Shown here: positions 26,463 to 35,278 of the stretch, in pieces | Layout: every line of letters begins with the position of its first letter | Position numbering within the stretch: position 1 is the first letter of the stretch | Virus record (IMG/VR): IMGVR_UViG_3300038701_001599 | Span: 64,001-108,763 of that record | DNA from: a virus | Length of the DNA stretch: 44,763 bases | Strand: one strand, 5' to 3' | Program-made: the position numbers and the translations under genes | Notes under the pieces: generated by a model | What the model saw: the letters and a program-made list of their open reading frames with translations, nothing else | What the model was told of the DNA's origin: nothing | Databases searched by the model: none

Positions 26463-27572
26463 TTAATTTATTGGTGATTTCGGAACTAAGTCAGAAAATC
26501 TGGATCTATTAGGATTAGAAGATTTCTCTTTAGTAGTAGTTCCTGTGGAAAACATATCCTTAGTTATTTTATCTCTAAGAGATTTTGCTTGAGGTGAGAT
26601 AGCTTGCTTTAAAAAATCTTCAAAATTAAATTCACCAGACTTTTCATTGTAATAAGTAGCAAGATTAGCTAACTGAATTAATGCTTTAGGAGAATTTCCT
26701 GCTTTTGACAGCAATTCATTAGTTTTACCTGTTGATAAATCTTGTTGTATTCTTTGAATCCTACTACTTTTCCAGCCAGTATTATTTAATTCAGTAAAAA
26801 GGGATTCTGCAAACTCTCTATTTCTCCTCTCTATTTCTAAGCGTTCCTGCTTAGTCTCGTTTAAAAGTTGCTTACTTTTAGACTTTTCTGCATCTTTTAA
26901 TTTAAATTTATTAGCTTCTTCTAACATAGCCTCTTCTCCCTCGTCTTCTAAAGCGTCTAACATAACCTCAATCTGAGTTTTTCTAATACCTTGTTCAGTA
27001 TATTTACTTTCTAAATAAGTACGAGCACTATCAACGTCTTTAATTTCTACATTAACATCTTGAATATCAAAAATATATTGAGACATAAAACTATTTAAAT
27101 CCTCTGTACTTAAAGAATCTCCTTTAGAGAATACAAAGTCAATTAAATCTTGACCTAATTTAGGAGCAGAAGTAATTAACTGTTCTGTAATTTGTTTAGG
27201 TAACTCTTCTTTATAATTGTTAATAACTTCTGAAACATCGTCCCAAGAATAACTTTCTTTATTTTCTTGAGGAGTTGCAATTCCATTATCAATTAATTCT
27301 TGATAAAATAATGTAGCAGGTTCTGAAAATTCAGCAGGTTCTTCTGTAGATTTTTCTTTAATACTATTATCTGTAGTAGTATTATCAGAAAAAGAAGATA
27401 GGGTAGGGGTTTTCTCAGCTTCTAAGCCAAGCTCTAGATCGTCTGCGTCTTCATTATCGTCTGAATTAGCAGAGTCATTTTCTTCTATAGGAGTATCAAT
27501 GGTTTGTGTCTCATCAACGAATATATCGTTATCTAGTTTAGGCACAAGGTCATCAAAATTTACTTTTTCCAT
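26463..27572 (-). CDS. Scaffolding-like protein
   Basis: A 369-residue, strongly acidic, helical protein encoded between portal and capsid, the usual place for the procapsid scaffold. Residues 1-80 are disordered and acidic (many D, E, S, T). About 195-260 is a lysine/glutamate coiled coil (LDALEDEGEEAMLEEANKF, then KSKQLLNETKQERLEIERR). The C-terminus is basic (SSNPNRSRFSDLVP), as expected of a scaffold end that binds capsid subunits. No protease motif was seen. A hairpin at 27604-27621 lies 32 nt before its ATG and could affect translation. Confidence 0.65.
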   Translation of the reverse strand: MEKVNFDDLVPKLDNDIFVDETQTIDTPIEENDSANSDDNEDADDLELGLEAEKTPTLSSFSDNTTTDNSIKEKSTEEPAEFSEPATLFYQELIDNGIATPQENKESYSWDDVSEVINNYKEELPKQITEQLITSAPKLGQDLIDFVFSKGDSLSTEDLNSFMSQYIFDIQDVNVEIKDVDSARTYLESKYTEQGIRKTQIEVMLDALEDEGEEAMLEEANKFKLKDAEKSKSKQLLNETKQERLEIERRNREFAESLFTELNNTGWKSSRIQRIQQDLSTGKTNELLSKAGNSPKALIQLANLATYYNEKSGEFNFEDFLKQAISPQAKSLRDKITKDMFSTGTTTKEKSSNPNRSRFSDLVPKSPIN

Positions 27573-27603
27573 TTTGGTAAATTTAGTTTTTTTAAATTAA
27601 TTT

Positions 27604-27621
27604 CTACGAACTTTTTCGTAG
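27604..27621 (-). promoter_or_regulatory. Hairpin upstream of the scaffold gene
   Basis: A perfect 7-bp inverted repeat CTACGAA / TTCGTAG with a 4-nt loop. On the minus strand it falls in the 100-nt gap between the GIY-YIG gene and the scaffold start, followed by an A/T-rich run. It could mark an RNA processing site, a weak pause or a translational control point that separates the endonuclease message from the scaffold message. The arms are too GC-poor for a confident terminator. Confidence 0.45.
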
Positions 27622-27672
27622 TTGTAAAAATTTTTTGGACATTCTAGTAGGCAATAATTAAAATTATTAATT

Positions 27673-28503
27673 TTAATTGTCTTTTTTAATAGACTGTTTT
27701 AATAATTTAAAGTCTTCTTCATACATAATATTTTTATTAAACGTCTTATTTTCTTTTTTACAGTGTCTTTTAATAGACTCTTTTCCTAAAGAAAGTTCTC
27801 TACTACATTCATTTACACTATTAAAAATTTTAATTATGTTATAACTGTTATTATACATAATTACTTTTTTAAAATTTCTTTTAGCTATAAATTCTGCTTT
27901 TGGTATAGATAGTATTTTATTTGTATAGCTAAACAGCCTTCCTCCGGTTTTATAAATAATTTTGTTTTTATTACTGTTATTTCTACAGGCGTACGCAATA
28001 TTTGTAGAATGTAAATTATATGTACTAGCCGCACTTGAAGTACTGTTAAAAATATTAATAACTTTGTAATTTTCATTAAATTCATATACTGTTTTACTTG
28101 TAGATAAAACGGAAGCTTTGTTAGCCTTTTTTACTATTTGGTTATGTAGTTTCTTATTTTTATTAATTTTTAATATTGGGTTTTCTTTCCAGTTTTTTAG
28201 CTTTGTAATGTGTTCTTTTTTATGTTTAACCCCAGTATTGTTACCACCGCGTTTTAAATTATAAAAATTATTATTATTTACAGCATTATATAATTGAATG
28301 TAGTGAATTTCTAACTCGTTTAAAAGAGCGTAGTTAAAATGTCCTTTAACAATAATTTTTTTGCAGAAATTGTCTTTTCCATATTTTTTAATAGCTTGTT
28401 TTAATAATTTTCCTGAGCCTAAGTAAGACAAATTATTATATTTAGACTGTCCAATGTATTTTTTACCATTAACTTTATTAGTGGTAATATAAATACAAGC
28501 CAT
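27673..28503 (-). CDS. Free-standing GIY-YIG homing endonuclease
   Basis: A 276-residue protein. The GIY-YIG core opens with CIYITTNKVNGKKYIGQSKY (residues 3-22) and continues with FC...E65 in NELEIHYIQLY, the catalytic Glu region. Residues about 140-265 contain two NUMOD-like or AP2-like repeats (VYEFNENYKVINIFNSTSSA and VIMYNNSYNIIKIFNSVNEC) that should bind DNA. It is not within an intron: its ATG overlaps the portal stop and the scaffold gene follows 100 nt later, so it sits as a free-standing homing gene in an otherwise conserved gene pair. It may promote its own spread and co-conversion of flanking virion genes. Confidence 0.8.
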   Translation of the reverse strand: MACIYITTNKVNGKKYIGQSKYNNLSYLGSGKLLKQAIKKYGKDNFCKKIIVKGHFNYALLNELEIHYIQLYNAVNNNNFYNLKRGGNNTGVKHKKEHITKLKNWKENPILKINKNKKLHNQIVKKANKASVLSTSKTVYEFNENYKVINIFNSTSSAASTYNLHSTNIAYACRNNSNKNKIIYKTGGRLFSYTNKILSIPKAEFIAKRNFKKVIMYNNSYNIIKIFNSVNECSRELSLGKESIKRHCKKENKTFNKNIMYEEDFKLLKQSIKKDN

Positions 28504-31166
28504 TATTTTTTATCTTTTTTAGGCTTTTTTGTTTCTGTGCTTTTTTTACTCTGTATTTCTTTTTCCTTTAATTTTATATTATCTTCGTGTTGTTTTTGCT
28601 TTAATTGTAATTCTGTGTCTTTTCTGTTAGCTTCTCTTATCTCTAAGAGCATTTCTAATGCATCATTAATTCCGTCCTGATCTTGATTCTTATCCTCAGT
28701 AAACTTATATAAATCTAAAGCGGCTTTTTCTAAATCCCATTTACCCTTTCTATCAATCTTTTCAAGTTCGTGAGCTTGATCGTCTTCTCGTACTTGTTCC
28801 TGTCTTGCAGCATATTCTTCTTGAACTTTTAGTTTTTGCTGTTCTAATTCTTGCATTCTTTTAAACTGTTTTTCCCCCTCTAGCTGAATTAATTTATGGG
28901 TTTCTTCAGGACTAGCACCACTAGTAATAGCTTTAATAAGAGCTGAAACAGCTTCCATTCCTTCTCCTGCATTTTGAGAAAGTGCTTGAGACATTTGCAA
29001 CATCATTTCTTGATACCTTTCATCATACATAGAGTTAGTAACGTAAATTCCTATATCCTGAGGCTCAAGCATTTTAGGAGTTACTTTAAATAATTCTTCA
29101 GTGCCGTCAGGTAGTATATAATGGAACATAGGGGATTCTCCACTCCTTTCCATTATATTAGAACAATAAGTTCTAAAGTTATAAATATAATCTTGTAATG
29201 CATCTTTCCAAAGTTCTTTTAGTTTAAAAAAGTAAGGCTCTGTAATATGATGAGATTGAGTAAGAGCTTGCTGGTTATCTGCAACATTAGAATCATTAGT
29301 AAAGTTACTAATTCTTTGAGGAGAAACTCCCATAGCCATTCCTATCTCATTATCAATAAATGAAAGCATTTGCTGTAAATTAAATATTTCTCCTGCAGTA
29401 CCTATAATATAACCAGAGCTACCAGGACTTCTTGTACTAGGAGCAAGTCCTCCAGTACTAGTCTGAGAACCAGAATAAAAGTCTACACCTAGCTGTTTAC
29501 GATATAGCATCCATACAGCAATAGGGTCTCTAATAAGCTCTCCATCTATATCTTGTCCTAATTTATCAGGTATTTGATCTAAATCAACAGATTGAATATA
29601 TCCTTGATACTTTGATAATTCTCTATTTTGAATATGTTTTATATACAAATATTGAAAATATGCAGGAATAGCCCTTTGTAAAAGTGAAATAGACTTAGCA
29701 TTTCTTGCAGTAAATATAGTACCAAAAGTAGAAAGATTAAAAGTAGAAAATGGATTTTCTACATTAGTAGACTGAAAAGGAACTTCTCTACAAATAGGGT
29801 AAACATTTTCTCCTAATCTAATTACTTCATATTTTCTAGGAACCCATACTTTTTCAGCAGTATATTCTGTACCAGATAATTCATCTACCCAAACATGTTT
29901 AGTAGACTCTCTCCCCCACTTATTAGTAAATTTAATTTTTTCTGCTGACTTAGGAATACTAAAATCCTTTGATAAAGGTACTGTAATTTCAGTATTATAA
30001 TCATCTAAATAAGTTAAAAATATTAATTCTCTAAAAGCTTTAAACTCAATATGAGTTTCCCAAATTAAAGACTCTCTACTTTGTCTCTTGTTAATACCTT
30101 GTCCTTGATGTAAACCTACTTGTTTAGATTCATAGTCGTGAAGTTTATAATTAGTTAAATCTCTAAATGTTTCTTCATCAAAATGGTCTCTAATTTGACC
30201 TCCTTCATTAGGCCCTAATGAATGCCTTTTATCTATTTTATAATTATTAGAATATGTATGTATTCCTAAACTTTCTATATCTTCATCAGATAATAAGTGT
30301 CCATAATTATTATAAGCGTCAGCTATAGTAATAGGTTTTTTATACCAAACATAGTCTCCTTTATGAGTTTTCATTTCATTAGGAGCTTTTTGAAATCCAG
30401 TATATAAAGGATTTCTTACTTCTAAATAAGGCTTACCATGTTTCCATCCAGAATAAATAAAGCACCTATCAGCCATTACAACGTCTTCTAAAGTTTCCAT
30501 TTGCTTTCTTTTAACATCTTGGTCAAAATAAGAGAACTTTAGTGCTTTAGAATAAAATATTTCCCACTCAGATTGAAAGTTCTTTTTCATAAGACCCTCT
30601 GGAGTTTCTTTTTCTCTTAGTTGTTCTATAATCTTTTGAACTTCTTCTGGAGGCACACCTTGTAATTGTAGCTGTATTTTTTCTATTTCTAGTGCTACTT
30701 CTTCTTCAATACTTTCTTTAATAGCATTAATAAGCTGCTCATTTTTATCTTTAATAGCTTTTAGTGATAACAAGACTACTTTAAAATTATCATTTCTTTT
30801 TAAAAGCTCTCCTTTTAAAACATTGACAATATTATGTAACTTAGGATAAGGTCTAATTTCTTCTTCTACTTGCCCTACATTTTCTCCTAACTTATTACAA
30901 AATTTATCTAACTCAGCTTTAAAACCATCTAAATTATCGTTATAAATATCATAAGCTAGCTTCATTTCTTTATAATTATCAATTACAGAAGAGTAGGCTG
31001 GTACTATCCAATTTGCGTAGTCTTTAAACCACTGGTAGTCATTTTTATACTTTTCTGACTCAGATACTTTTAAATTAAAAATAGGTTCTGTCTTTTTTTC
31101 AGTATCTTTCTTTACATATTTATTATCCTTATAATAAGTCCTAATTGCCTGTTCTGAATATTTCAT
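28503..31166 (-). CDS. Portal protein
   Basis: An 887-residue protein that should form the dodecameric portal ring at the packaging vertex. Supporting features are its position two genes after terminase, its size (portals of large phages reach 700-900), an all-soluble fold and a long acidic/basic helical C-terminus (about 765-887, many E/K/Q with coiled-coil spacing, ending in a lysine-rich tail). About 105-122 (YPKLHNIVNVLKGELLKR) and the middle (NVADNQQALTQSHHITEPYF) resemble the portal family of Bacteroidota podoviruses. The identification is by context and resemblance, not by a formal profile hit. Confidence 0.75.
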   Translation of the reverse strand: MKYSEQAIRTYYKDNKYVKKDTEKKTEPIFNLKVSESEKYKNDYQWFKDYANWIVPAYSSVIDNYKEMKLAYDIYNDNLDGFKAELDKFCNKLGENVGQVEEEIRPYPKLHNIVNVLKGELLKRNDNFKVVLLSLKAIKDKNEQLINAIKESIEEEVALEIEKIQLQLQGVPPEEVQKIIEQLREKETPEGLMKKNFQSEWEIFYSKALKFSYFDQDVKRKQMETLEDVVMADRCFIYSGWKHGKPYLEVRNPLYTGFQKAPNEMKTHKGDYVWYKKPITIADAYNNYGHLLSDEDIESLGIHTYSNNYKIDKRHSLGPNEGGQIRDHFDEETFRDLTNYKLHDYESKQVGLHQGQGINKRQSRESLIWETHIEFKAFRELIFLTYLDDYNTEITVPLSKDFSIPKSAEKIKFTNKWGRESTKHVWVDELSGTEYTAEKVWVPRKYEVIRLGENVYPICREVPFQSTNVENPFSTFNLSTFGTIFTARNAKSISLLQRAIPAYFQYLYIKHIQNRELSKYQGYIQSVDLDQIPDKLGQDIDGELIRDPIAVWMLYRKQLGVDFYSGSQTSTGGLAPSTRSPGSSGYIIGTAGEIFNLQQMLSFIDNEIGMAMGVSPQRISNFTNDSNVADNQQALTQSHHITEPYFFKLKELWKDALQDYIYNFRTYCSNIMERSGESPMFHYILPDGTEELFKVTPKMLEPQDIGIYVTNSMYDERYQEMMLQMSQALSQNAGEGMEAVSALIKAITSGASPEETHKLIQLEGEKQFKRMQELEQQKLKVQEEYAARQEQVREDDQAHELEKIDRKGKWDLEKAALDLYKFTEDKNQDQDGINDALEMLLEIREANRKDTELQLKQKQHEDNIKLKEKEIQSKKSTETKKPKKDKK

Positions 31167-31171
31167 TTATT

Positions 31172-32665
31172 CTATCTTAAAGAGTTTTGGTATTCATTAT
31201 ATAATACATAAGATGTATTAATTAGTAATTTAGTATTTGATAGTGCGTTTAATAATGCAACAATTATAACATTGGTTGGATCAATAATTCCAGTTTCTAA
31301 AAAGTTTTCATAAGTATGAGTTTTAACATTATAACCTAAAGGATTCTCCATATCAATATTAACTTGGTCAACATTAGCATTTTTAATAATTTGAGTCATT
31401 GGGGCCATAATTACATTTTTAACCTTTTTATCTATCTTGCTAGTAAGGCTAATTTTAGCTAAAGCTAATCCGCCGCCTTCTACATACCCATATTGAACTG
31501 CAGTTTTAGTAGCACCAATAGCATCTTCTATTCTATCATACTCCTCTTGCATAGCTTCTGGAGTTGTACCTCCTGCATATATAATAGCAGTTGCAGTTTT
31601 TAATTTATAGTAACGATCCATATAATCTTGCTCATCATATTTATCGTGAGCAGACTCGCTTAAACTTTTAAGTTGATCTAGCCTTTCCTCTAAATTATTA
31701 TGATCCTCATTAAATAAAGTAAAACTTCTATCCGTTACTACTATTTTGTCTACATAGCCATCTTTGCTAATAAAAGCTTTAATATCATCAATATTTTTCT
31801 TTTGACCATAAGCGTATCCAGGAGTTTTAATTAAACAAACTTTAGTACCCTGATTAACTTTATTCATAGAACAAGTTCTAATAAAAGAATCGCTAAATCT
31901 AGGCGCAATAATAATTAAAGGTACTTGTTCAGAAGCTGCTACTGAAAGTAAGTTTTGGTACTCATCAGTTAAAATACTTACAGCATCTTCGTCTACATGT
32001 ATATAAGCATTTTCATATACTGCTTGTTCTGTATCTTTATTTGTCATAAATGAAGGATGTACATAACCATTATCAAACTGAATTCCATTTGTTATTTCAA
32101 AATAAGTTGATGCAGAACTTTCTGACTTTTCTACAGACAGTAAAGCATCTAGGCCAGTTTGGTCATAAATAGTTTTAAATAAATCTCCTACCCTAGTAGA
32201 GTTAGCAGAAGTACTAGCAATATGCTTTATTTCCTCAGTATTAGTTACTTTCTTAGACTGCTCATTTAGTTTATTAATAACTTCTGAAACTGAATATTCA
32301 ATATCAGATAACATTTTATTAATGTCTAATTTTCCTTTAGACTTATTTAGAGCTTTAAAAGTTTCATTAACTAAAGCTTGTAACAATACAGAAGTTAATG
32401 TAGTTGCGTCTCCACACTGTTCTACAGTTTTATTTGCTGCAGAAATTAAAATCTGTGCTCCTATATTCTCTAGAGGGTCTGGAAAGTTAATAGACTTTGC
32501 AACACTAACACCATCTTTAGTAAATCTTAGTTTATCTTGGTTAGTATTATTAGCAATAATAACGGTTTTACCTTGGCCCCCCATTGTAGATTTTACAATA
32601 TCTGCGGCTTTATTTAGACCTAATACAATTTTTGCTAGGTCGTTAGTTGAGTACTTAGTTTTCAT
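31172..32665 (-). CDS. GroEL-like chaperonin (HSP60)
   Basis: A 497-residue chaperonin subunit, about 50 residues shorter than bacterial GroEL. Diagnostic motifs are MGGQGKTV (28-35) and TKDGVSVAKSI (49-59) in the nucleotide pocket, GDATTLTSVLLQAL (85-98; Asp86 corresponds to the catalytic aspartate, with GDA in place of the usual GDG), RIEDAIGATKTAV (378-390), EGGGLALA (396-403) and the C-terminal ETGIIDPTNV. The apical domain (about 180-360) is the most divergent part and lacks the Gly-Gly-Met repeat tail of GroEL. It would provide a folding chamber for virion proteins with the GroES-like protein encoded at 39339-39938. It lies between the portal and spanin-like genes, with 5 nt to the portal gene. 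Confidence 0.9.
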   Translation of the reverse strand: MKTKYSTNDLAKIVLGLNKAADIVKSTMGGQGKTVIIANNTNQDKLRFTKDGVSVAKSINFPDPLENIGAQILISAANKTVEQCGDATTLTSVLLQALVNETFKALNKSKGKLDINKMLSDIEYSVSEVINKLNEQSKKVTNTEEIKHIASTSANSTRVGDLFKTIYDQTGLDALLSVEKSESSASTYFEITNGIQFDNGYVHPSFMTNKDTEQAVYENAYIHVDEDAVSILTDEYQNLLSVAASEQVPLIIIAPRFSDSFIRTCSMNKVNQGTKVCLIKTPGYAYGQKKNIDDIKAFISKDGYVDKIVVTDRSFTLFNEDHNNLEERLDQLKSLSESAHDKYDEQDYMDRYYKLKTATAIIYAGGTTPEAMQEEYDRIEDAIGATKTAVQYGYVEGGGLALAKISLTSKIDKKVKNVIMAPMTQIIKNANVDQVNIDMENPLGYNVKTHTYENFLETGIIDPTNVIIVALLNALSNTKLLINTSYVLYNEYQNSLR

Positions 32666-32691
32666 TTAAGTAGTTGTTAATTATTAATTAA

Positions 32692-33408
32692 TTATTTAGA
32701 ATAAATAATTGGATGTTGATATTGTAAAGTTATCTGACTAGTATTTAAAGTATTTACACTTGCACTATATATTCTATGACTATTATCTTGTATTGATAGT
32801 CCTAAATTAACTCTATCTGGAATAATATAATCTTTTGTTTGAACTCCTCCAAGTAAAAATACTCTTGGGATTTTAGAAGGTATTTCTTTAGTTATATAAA
32901 CTTCTCTAGTAGCATATTCTTTTCTAGGAATAAAATTAACAGGGTATTTTAAAGTCTCAAACATATAATGCACTTTATCTATTTTACCCTCAAAAAATAT
33001 ATTAGAAGATACTCTATAAGAAGAGTCTTTAAAATAAACATCTTGTGATAGTATTTCTAAATCTGGCTTATCTTTTACAAAAATAATAGAATCTTTTATA
33101 AACGTATCTTTAACTATTTCAACTTTACGCATTTTAAGCCTTTCTAAGAGACTTTTTTTAGTATAGTCGAACTCTACTACTTCTTTATATCTAACTGTGC
33201 TTAGAGAGTCTAATTTATAGCTTAAAACTAAATTCTGGTCTTGTAGAGAATCTATAGTTTGTTTGTACTCAGAAATTTCTTTTTTTAATATAGTAGTTTC
33301 TAAATTACAATCAATCTTTTCTCTATTGCAGCTAGATTGAAATAATAGAATACCTAATAATACAACTACACCTGATAATACATAGTTTAGTATTTTATTA
33401 ACAGTCAT
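32692..33408 (-). CDS. Membrane-anchored coiled-coil protein (spanin-like)
   Basis: A 238-residue protein with one N-terminal membrane helix or lipoprotein signal (LNYVLSGVVVLLGILLFQSS followed by Cys27; Gly/Ser-rich lipobox-like), then a coiled-coil segment (about 40-75) and a beta-rich C-terminal half. The layout matches inner-membrane or lipoprotein components of lysis systems, or a periplasmic factor that engages the chaperonin/terminase neighbours. I cannot name a family. The genes on both sides, GroEL-like and terminase, are separated by 26 nt and 1 nt. Confidence 0.55.
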   Translation of the reverse strand: MTVNKILNYVLSGVVVLLGILLFQSSCNREKIDCNLETTILKKEISEYKQTIDSLQDQNLVLSYKLDSLSTVRYKEVVEFDYTKKSLLERLKMRKVEIVKDTFIKDSIIFVKDKPDLEILSQDVYFKDSSYRVSSNIFFEGKIDKVHYMFETLKYPVNFIPRKEYATREVYITKEIPSKIPRVFLLGGVQTKDYIIPDRVNLGLSIQDNSHRIYSASVNTLNTSQITLQYQHPIIYSK

Positions 33409-33409
33409 T

Positions 33410-35278
33410 TTAATTTAATTTCCAATCATTATGGTAATTTGGTAATTTTTGAAATTCTTTTTCTTTTTGAAGTTTATTCATTTCTTGTATTCTTCTTTCT
33501 ATACTTTTTCTAGGATCAGGATTTTTAAATAATCTATTATTTTGAGATAAGAAAGATGCTCTGTTTGTTTTGTTATTATTTTGTAATTCGTCCATAATTT
33601 GCCTTTCATTTTCTTTCATACCCAGAATACAACCAGCAAAAGCCATTACTGCGTCAAAGTTACCTTGTTTCATATCAAAGGCAATCATTTGTCTTAATAA
33701 AAAAATATCAGGTATTCTTTCTATATTCCTTTTAGTTTCTCCTCCTATTGTAGTTTCTTCTAATAACCACTCTCTCATTTTATCCATAAGGTCTGCTTTC
33801 ATAGAAGCTTTACTTCCTAATATATACCCATATTGTGTGATCTTGCTTTGATATATACTAGCATTATGTACATTTTGAGGACGTAAACAAAGTAGCCTTT
33901 CTTTATTTCTATTAACAAAATAGTTTTTGCATTCGTCTCCTCTGTTGGCTTCAAACCATAAACCCCTTTCTGGATTACCATAAAATGCTAGTAATTTTTC
34001 TAAATTTTCATAATATGCTTTTCTACCTCCTGAAGGTTTTGCTATATACGAAGCTACAATACAATTACCAGAATAGCCATGAATTACATATTTAGGATTC
34101 ATAACAATATAAGTAGCACCTAAAGAATCTCCCTCATCAATATTATCTGATACATAAGGATCATGTCCTACAAATTTATACATATCAGGAGGAATATGGC
34201 CTTTTATCTCTTGTGGAAATTCATATATCATAATAGGAGCATCTAAAGAAGTTCTATCATATCTATATTTATGTTCAAAAAAAGGTTTCTTATCTTTTTC
34301 AATATCATAATGAATACCTCTAGGTTTGCTAGAGTCCCAAAATAATTTTATTGGAGTATAAATCTTTTCATATAATCTATTTGCCATTAATTCCTTTTCT
34401 CTATTTTGAGCTTCGGCAACAGGTAAGATTTCACCTTTATCTGATTGCCACATATCAGAAGGAACTAATGGGTGGTTCATTTTTTCTATTGTAAGAATTT
34501 GTGGGTTATTTGCCTTTTCTGCAATTTCCCTTTGCTTTAAATAAAACTCAATAGCAGCATCATAATCAGTATTTCCATTAGTATCTTTAAAATCAGTAGC
34601 AGTCATATAAGCAGGTAAGAAGAATCCTATTTCTCCACTTTCTTCCCAATCATCATTAAATAATACTAGATTATATTGACGAGGATGCATAAATATTTCT
34701 TTAGCAGGTAAAATAGTTTCCATATTACCAGAAGTACCTAGCGCTATTTGCACACCAAATTGTCTAGAACCTACACTTACCGTAGATTTATTAGATCCCC
34801 AAGCTTTTGTTAACAAAGGTAATAAACCTTGTTCCTCATAGATAACATAATTATAACGTCCACCAGCAGCAGCCTCAGCACCGTCTGGTCTATTTTGAGA
34901 GTAAATAACATGCGCTATATAAGATTTAGAACCTTCTGTAATTTCTCTACCTTTATAAAGAGACTTATACTCATGTCTCCATAAATTCTTTTTATTATTA
35001 GGGCCTAATGTTCCTGCCATTTCTTTATAAAATATATTAGGCTCGTAATCTTCATCCCCAAATGTACCCCAAACTCCTAATTTATTATCAAGAGCAAGCT
35101 GATTCATTGCGTCTTCAATCTTTTTACAGAATTCTGAAGATTTATTTACTTGTCCTGCCCCTATACAAACTTCAGCTTTTGGTGGCTTTTTTATTAAGTC
35201 TTCAGAATAATATTTAGCACCATCAAATATAATAGTATGCAATGATACTGCAATAGAATAAAAGTAACTTTTTCCGCC
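33410..35278 (-). CDS. terL: Large terminase subunit, 3' exon
   Basis: Codons for 622 residues plus stop, in frame with exon 1 at 36237-36809. It opens GGC GGA AAA AGT (G-G-K-S), which completes the Walker A loop split by the intron: ELGSRG|GGKSYFYSIAVS. Walker B is YNYVIYEEQG. The C-terminal nuclease domain has VGHDPYVSD, WFEANRGDE and GNFDAVMAFAG carrying the metal-binding acids expected of RNaseH-fold terminase nucleases. It powers ATP-driven packaging and cuts concatemers. A frame starting at TTG 35242 is an artefact of the intron boundary. The joined protein is about 813 residues. Confidence 0.9.
   Translation of the reverse strand, partial: GGKSYFYSIAVSLHTIIFDGAKYYSEDLIKKPPKAEVCIGAGQVNKSSEFCKKIEDAMNQLALDNKLGVWGTFGDEDYEPNIFYKEMAGTLGPNNKKNLWRHEYKSLYKGREITEGSKSYIAHVIYSQNRPDGAEAAAGGRYNYVIYEEQGLLPLLTKAWGSNKSTVSVGSRQFGVQIALGTSGNMETILPAKEIFMHPRQYNLVLFNDDWEESGEIGFFLPAYMTATDFKDTNGNTDYDAAIEFYLKQREIAEKANNPQILTIEKMNHPLVPSDMWQSDKGEILPVAEAQNREKELMANRLYEKIYTPIKLFWDSSKPRGIHYDIEKDKKPFFEHKYRYDRTSLDAPIMIYEFPQEIKGHIPPDMYKFVGHDPYVSDNIDEGDSLGATYIVMNPKYVIHGYSGNCIVASYIAKPSGGRKAYYENLEKLLAFYGNPERGLWFEANRGDECKNYFVNRNKERLLCLRPQNVHNASIYQSKITQYGYILGSKASMKADLMDKMREWLLEETTIGGETKRNIERIPDIFLLRQMIAFDMKQGNFDAVMAFAGCILGMKENERQIMDELQNNNKTNRASFLSQNNRLFKNPDPRKSIERRIQEMNKLQKEKEFQKLPNYHNDWKLN

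Noticed and set aside
35242-35242. TTG start for an independent terminase gene
   Set aside because: Upstream codons continue in frame to the predicted 3' splice site and complete the Walker A motif, so this is an exon, not a separate gene.
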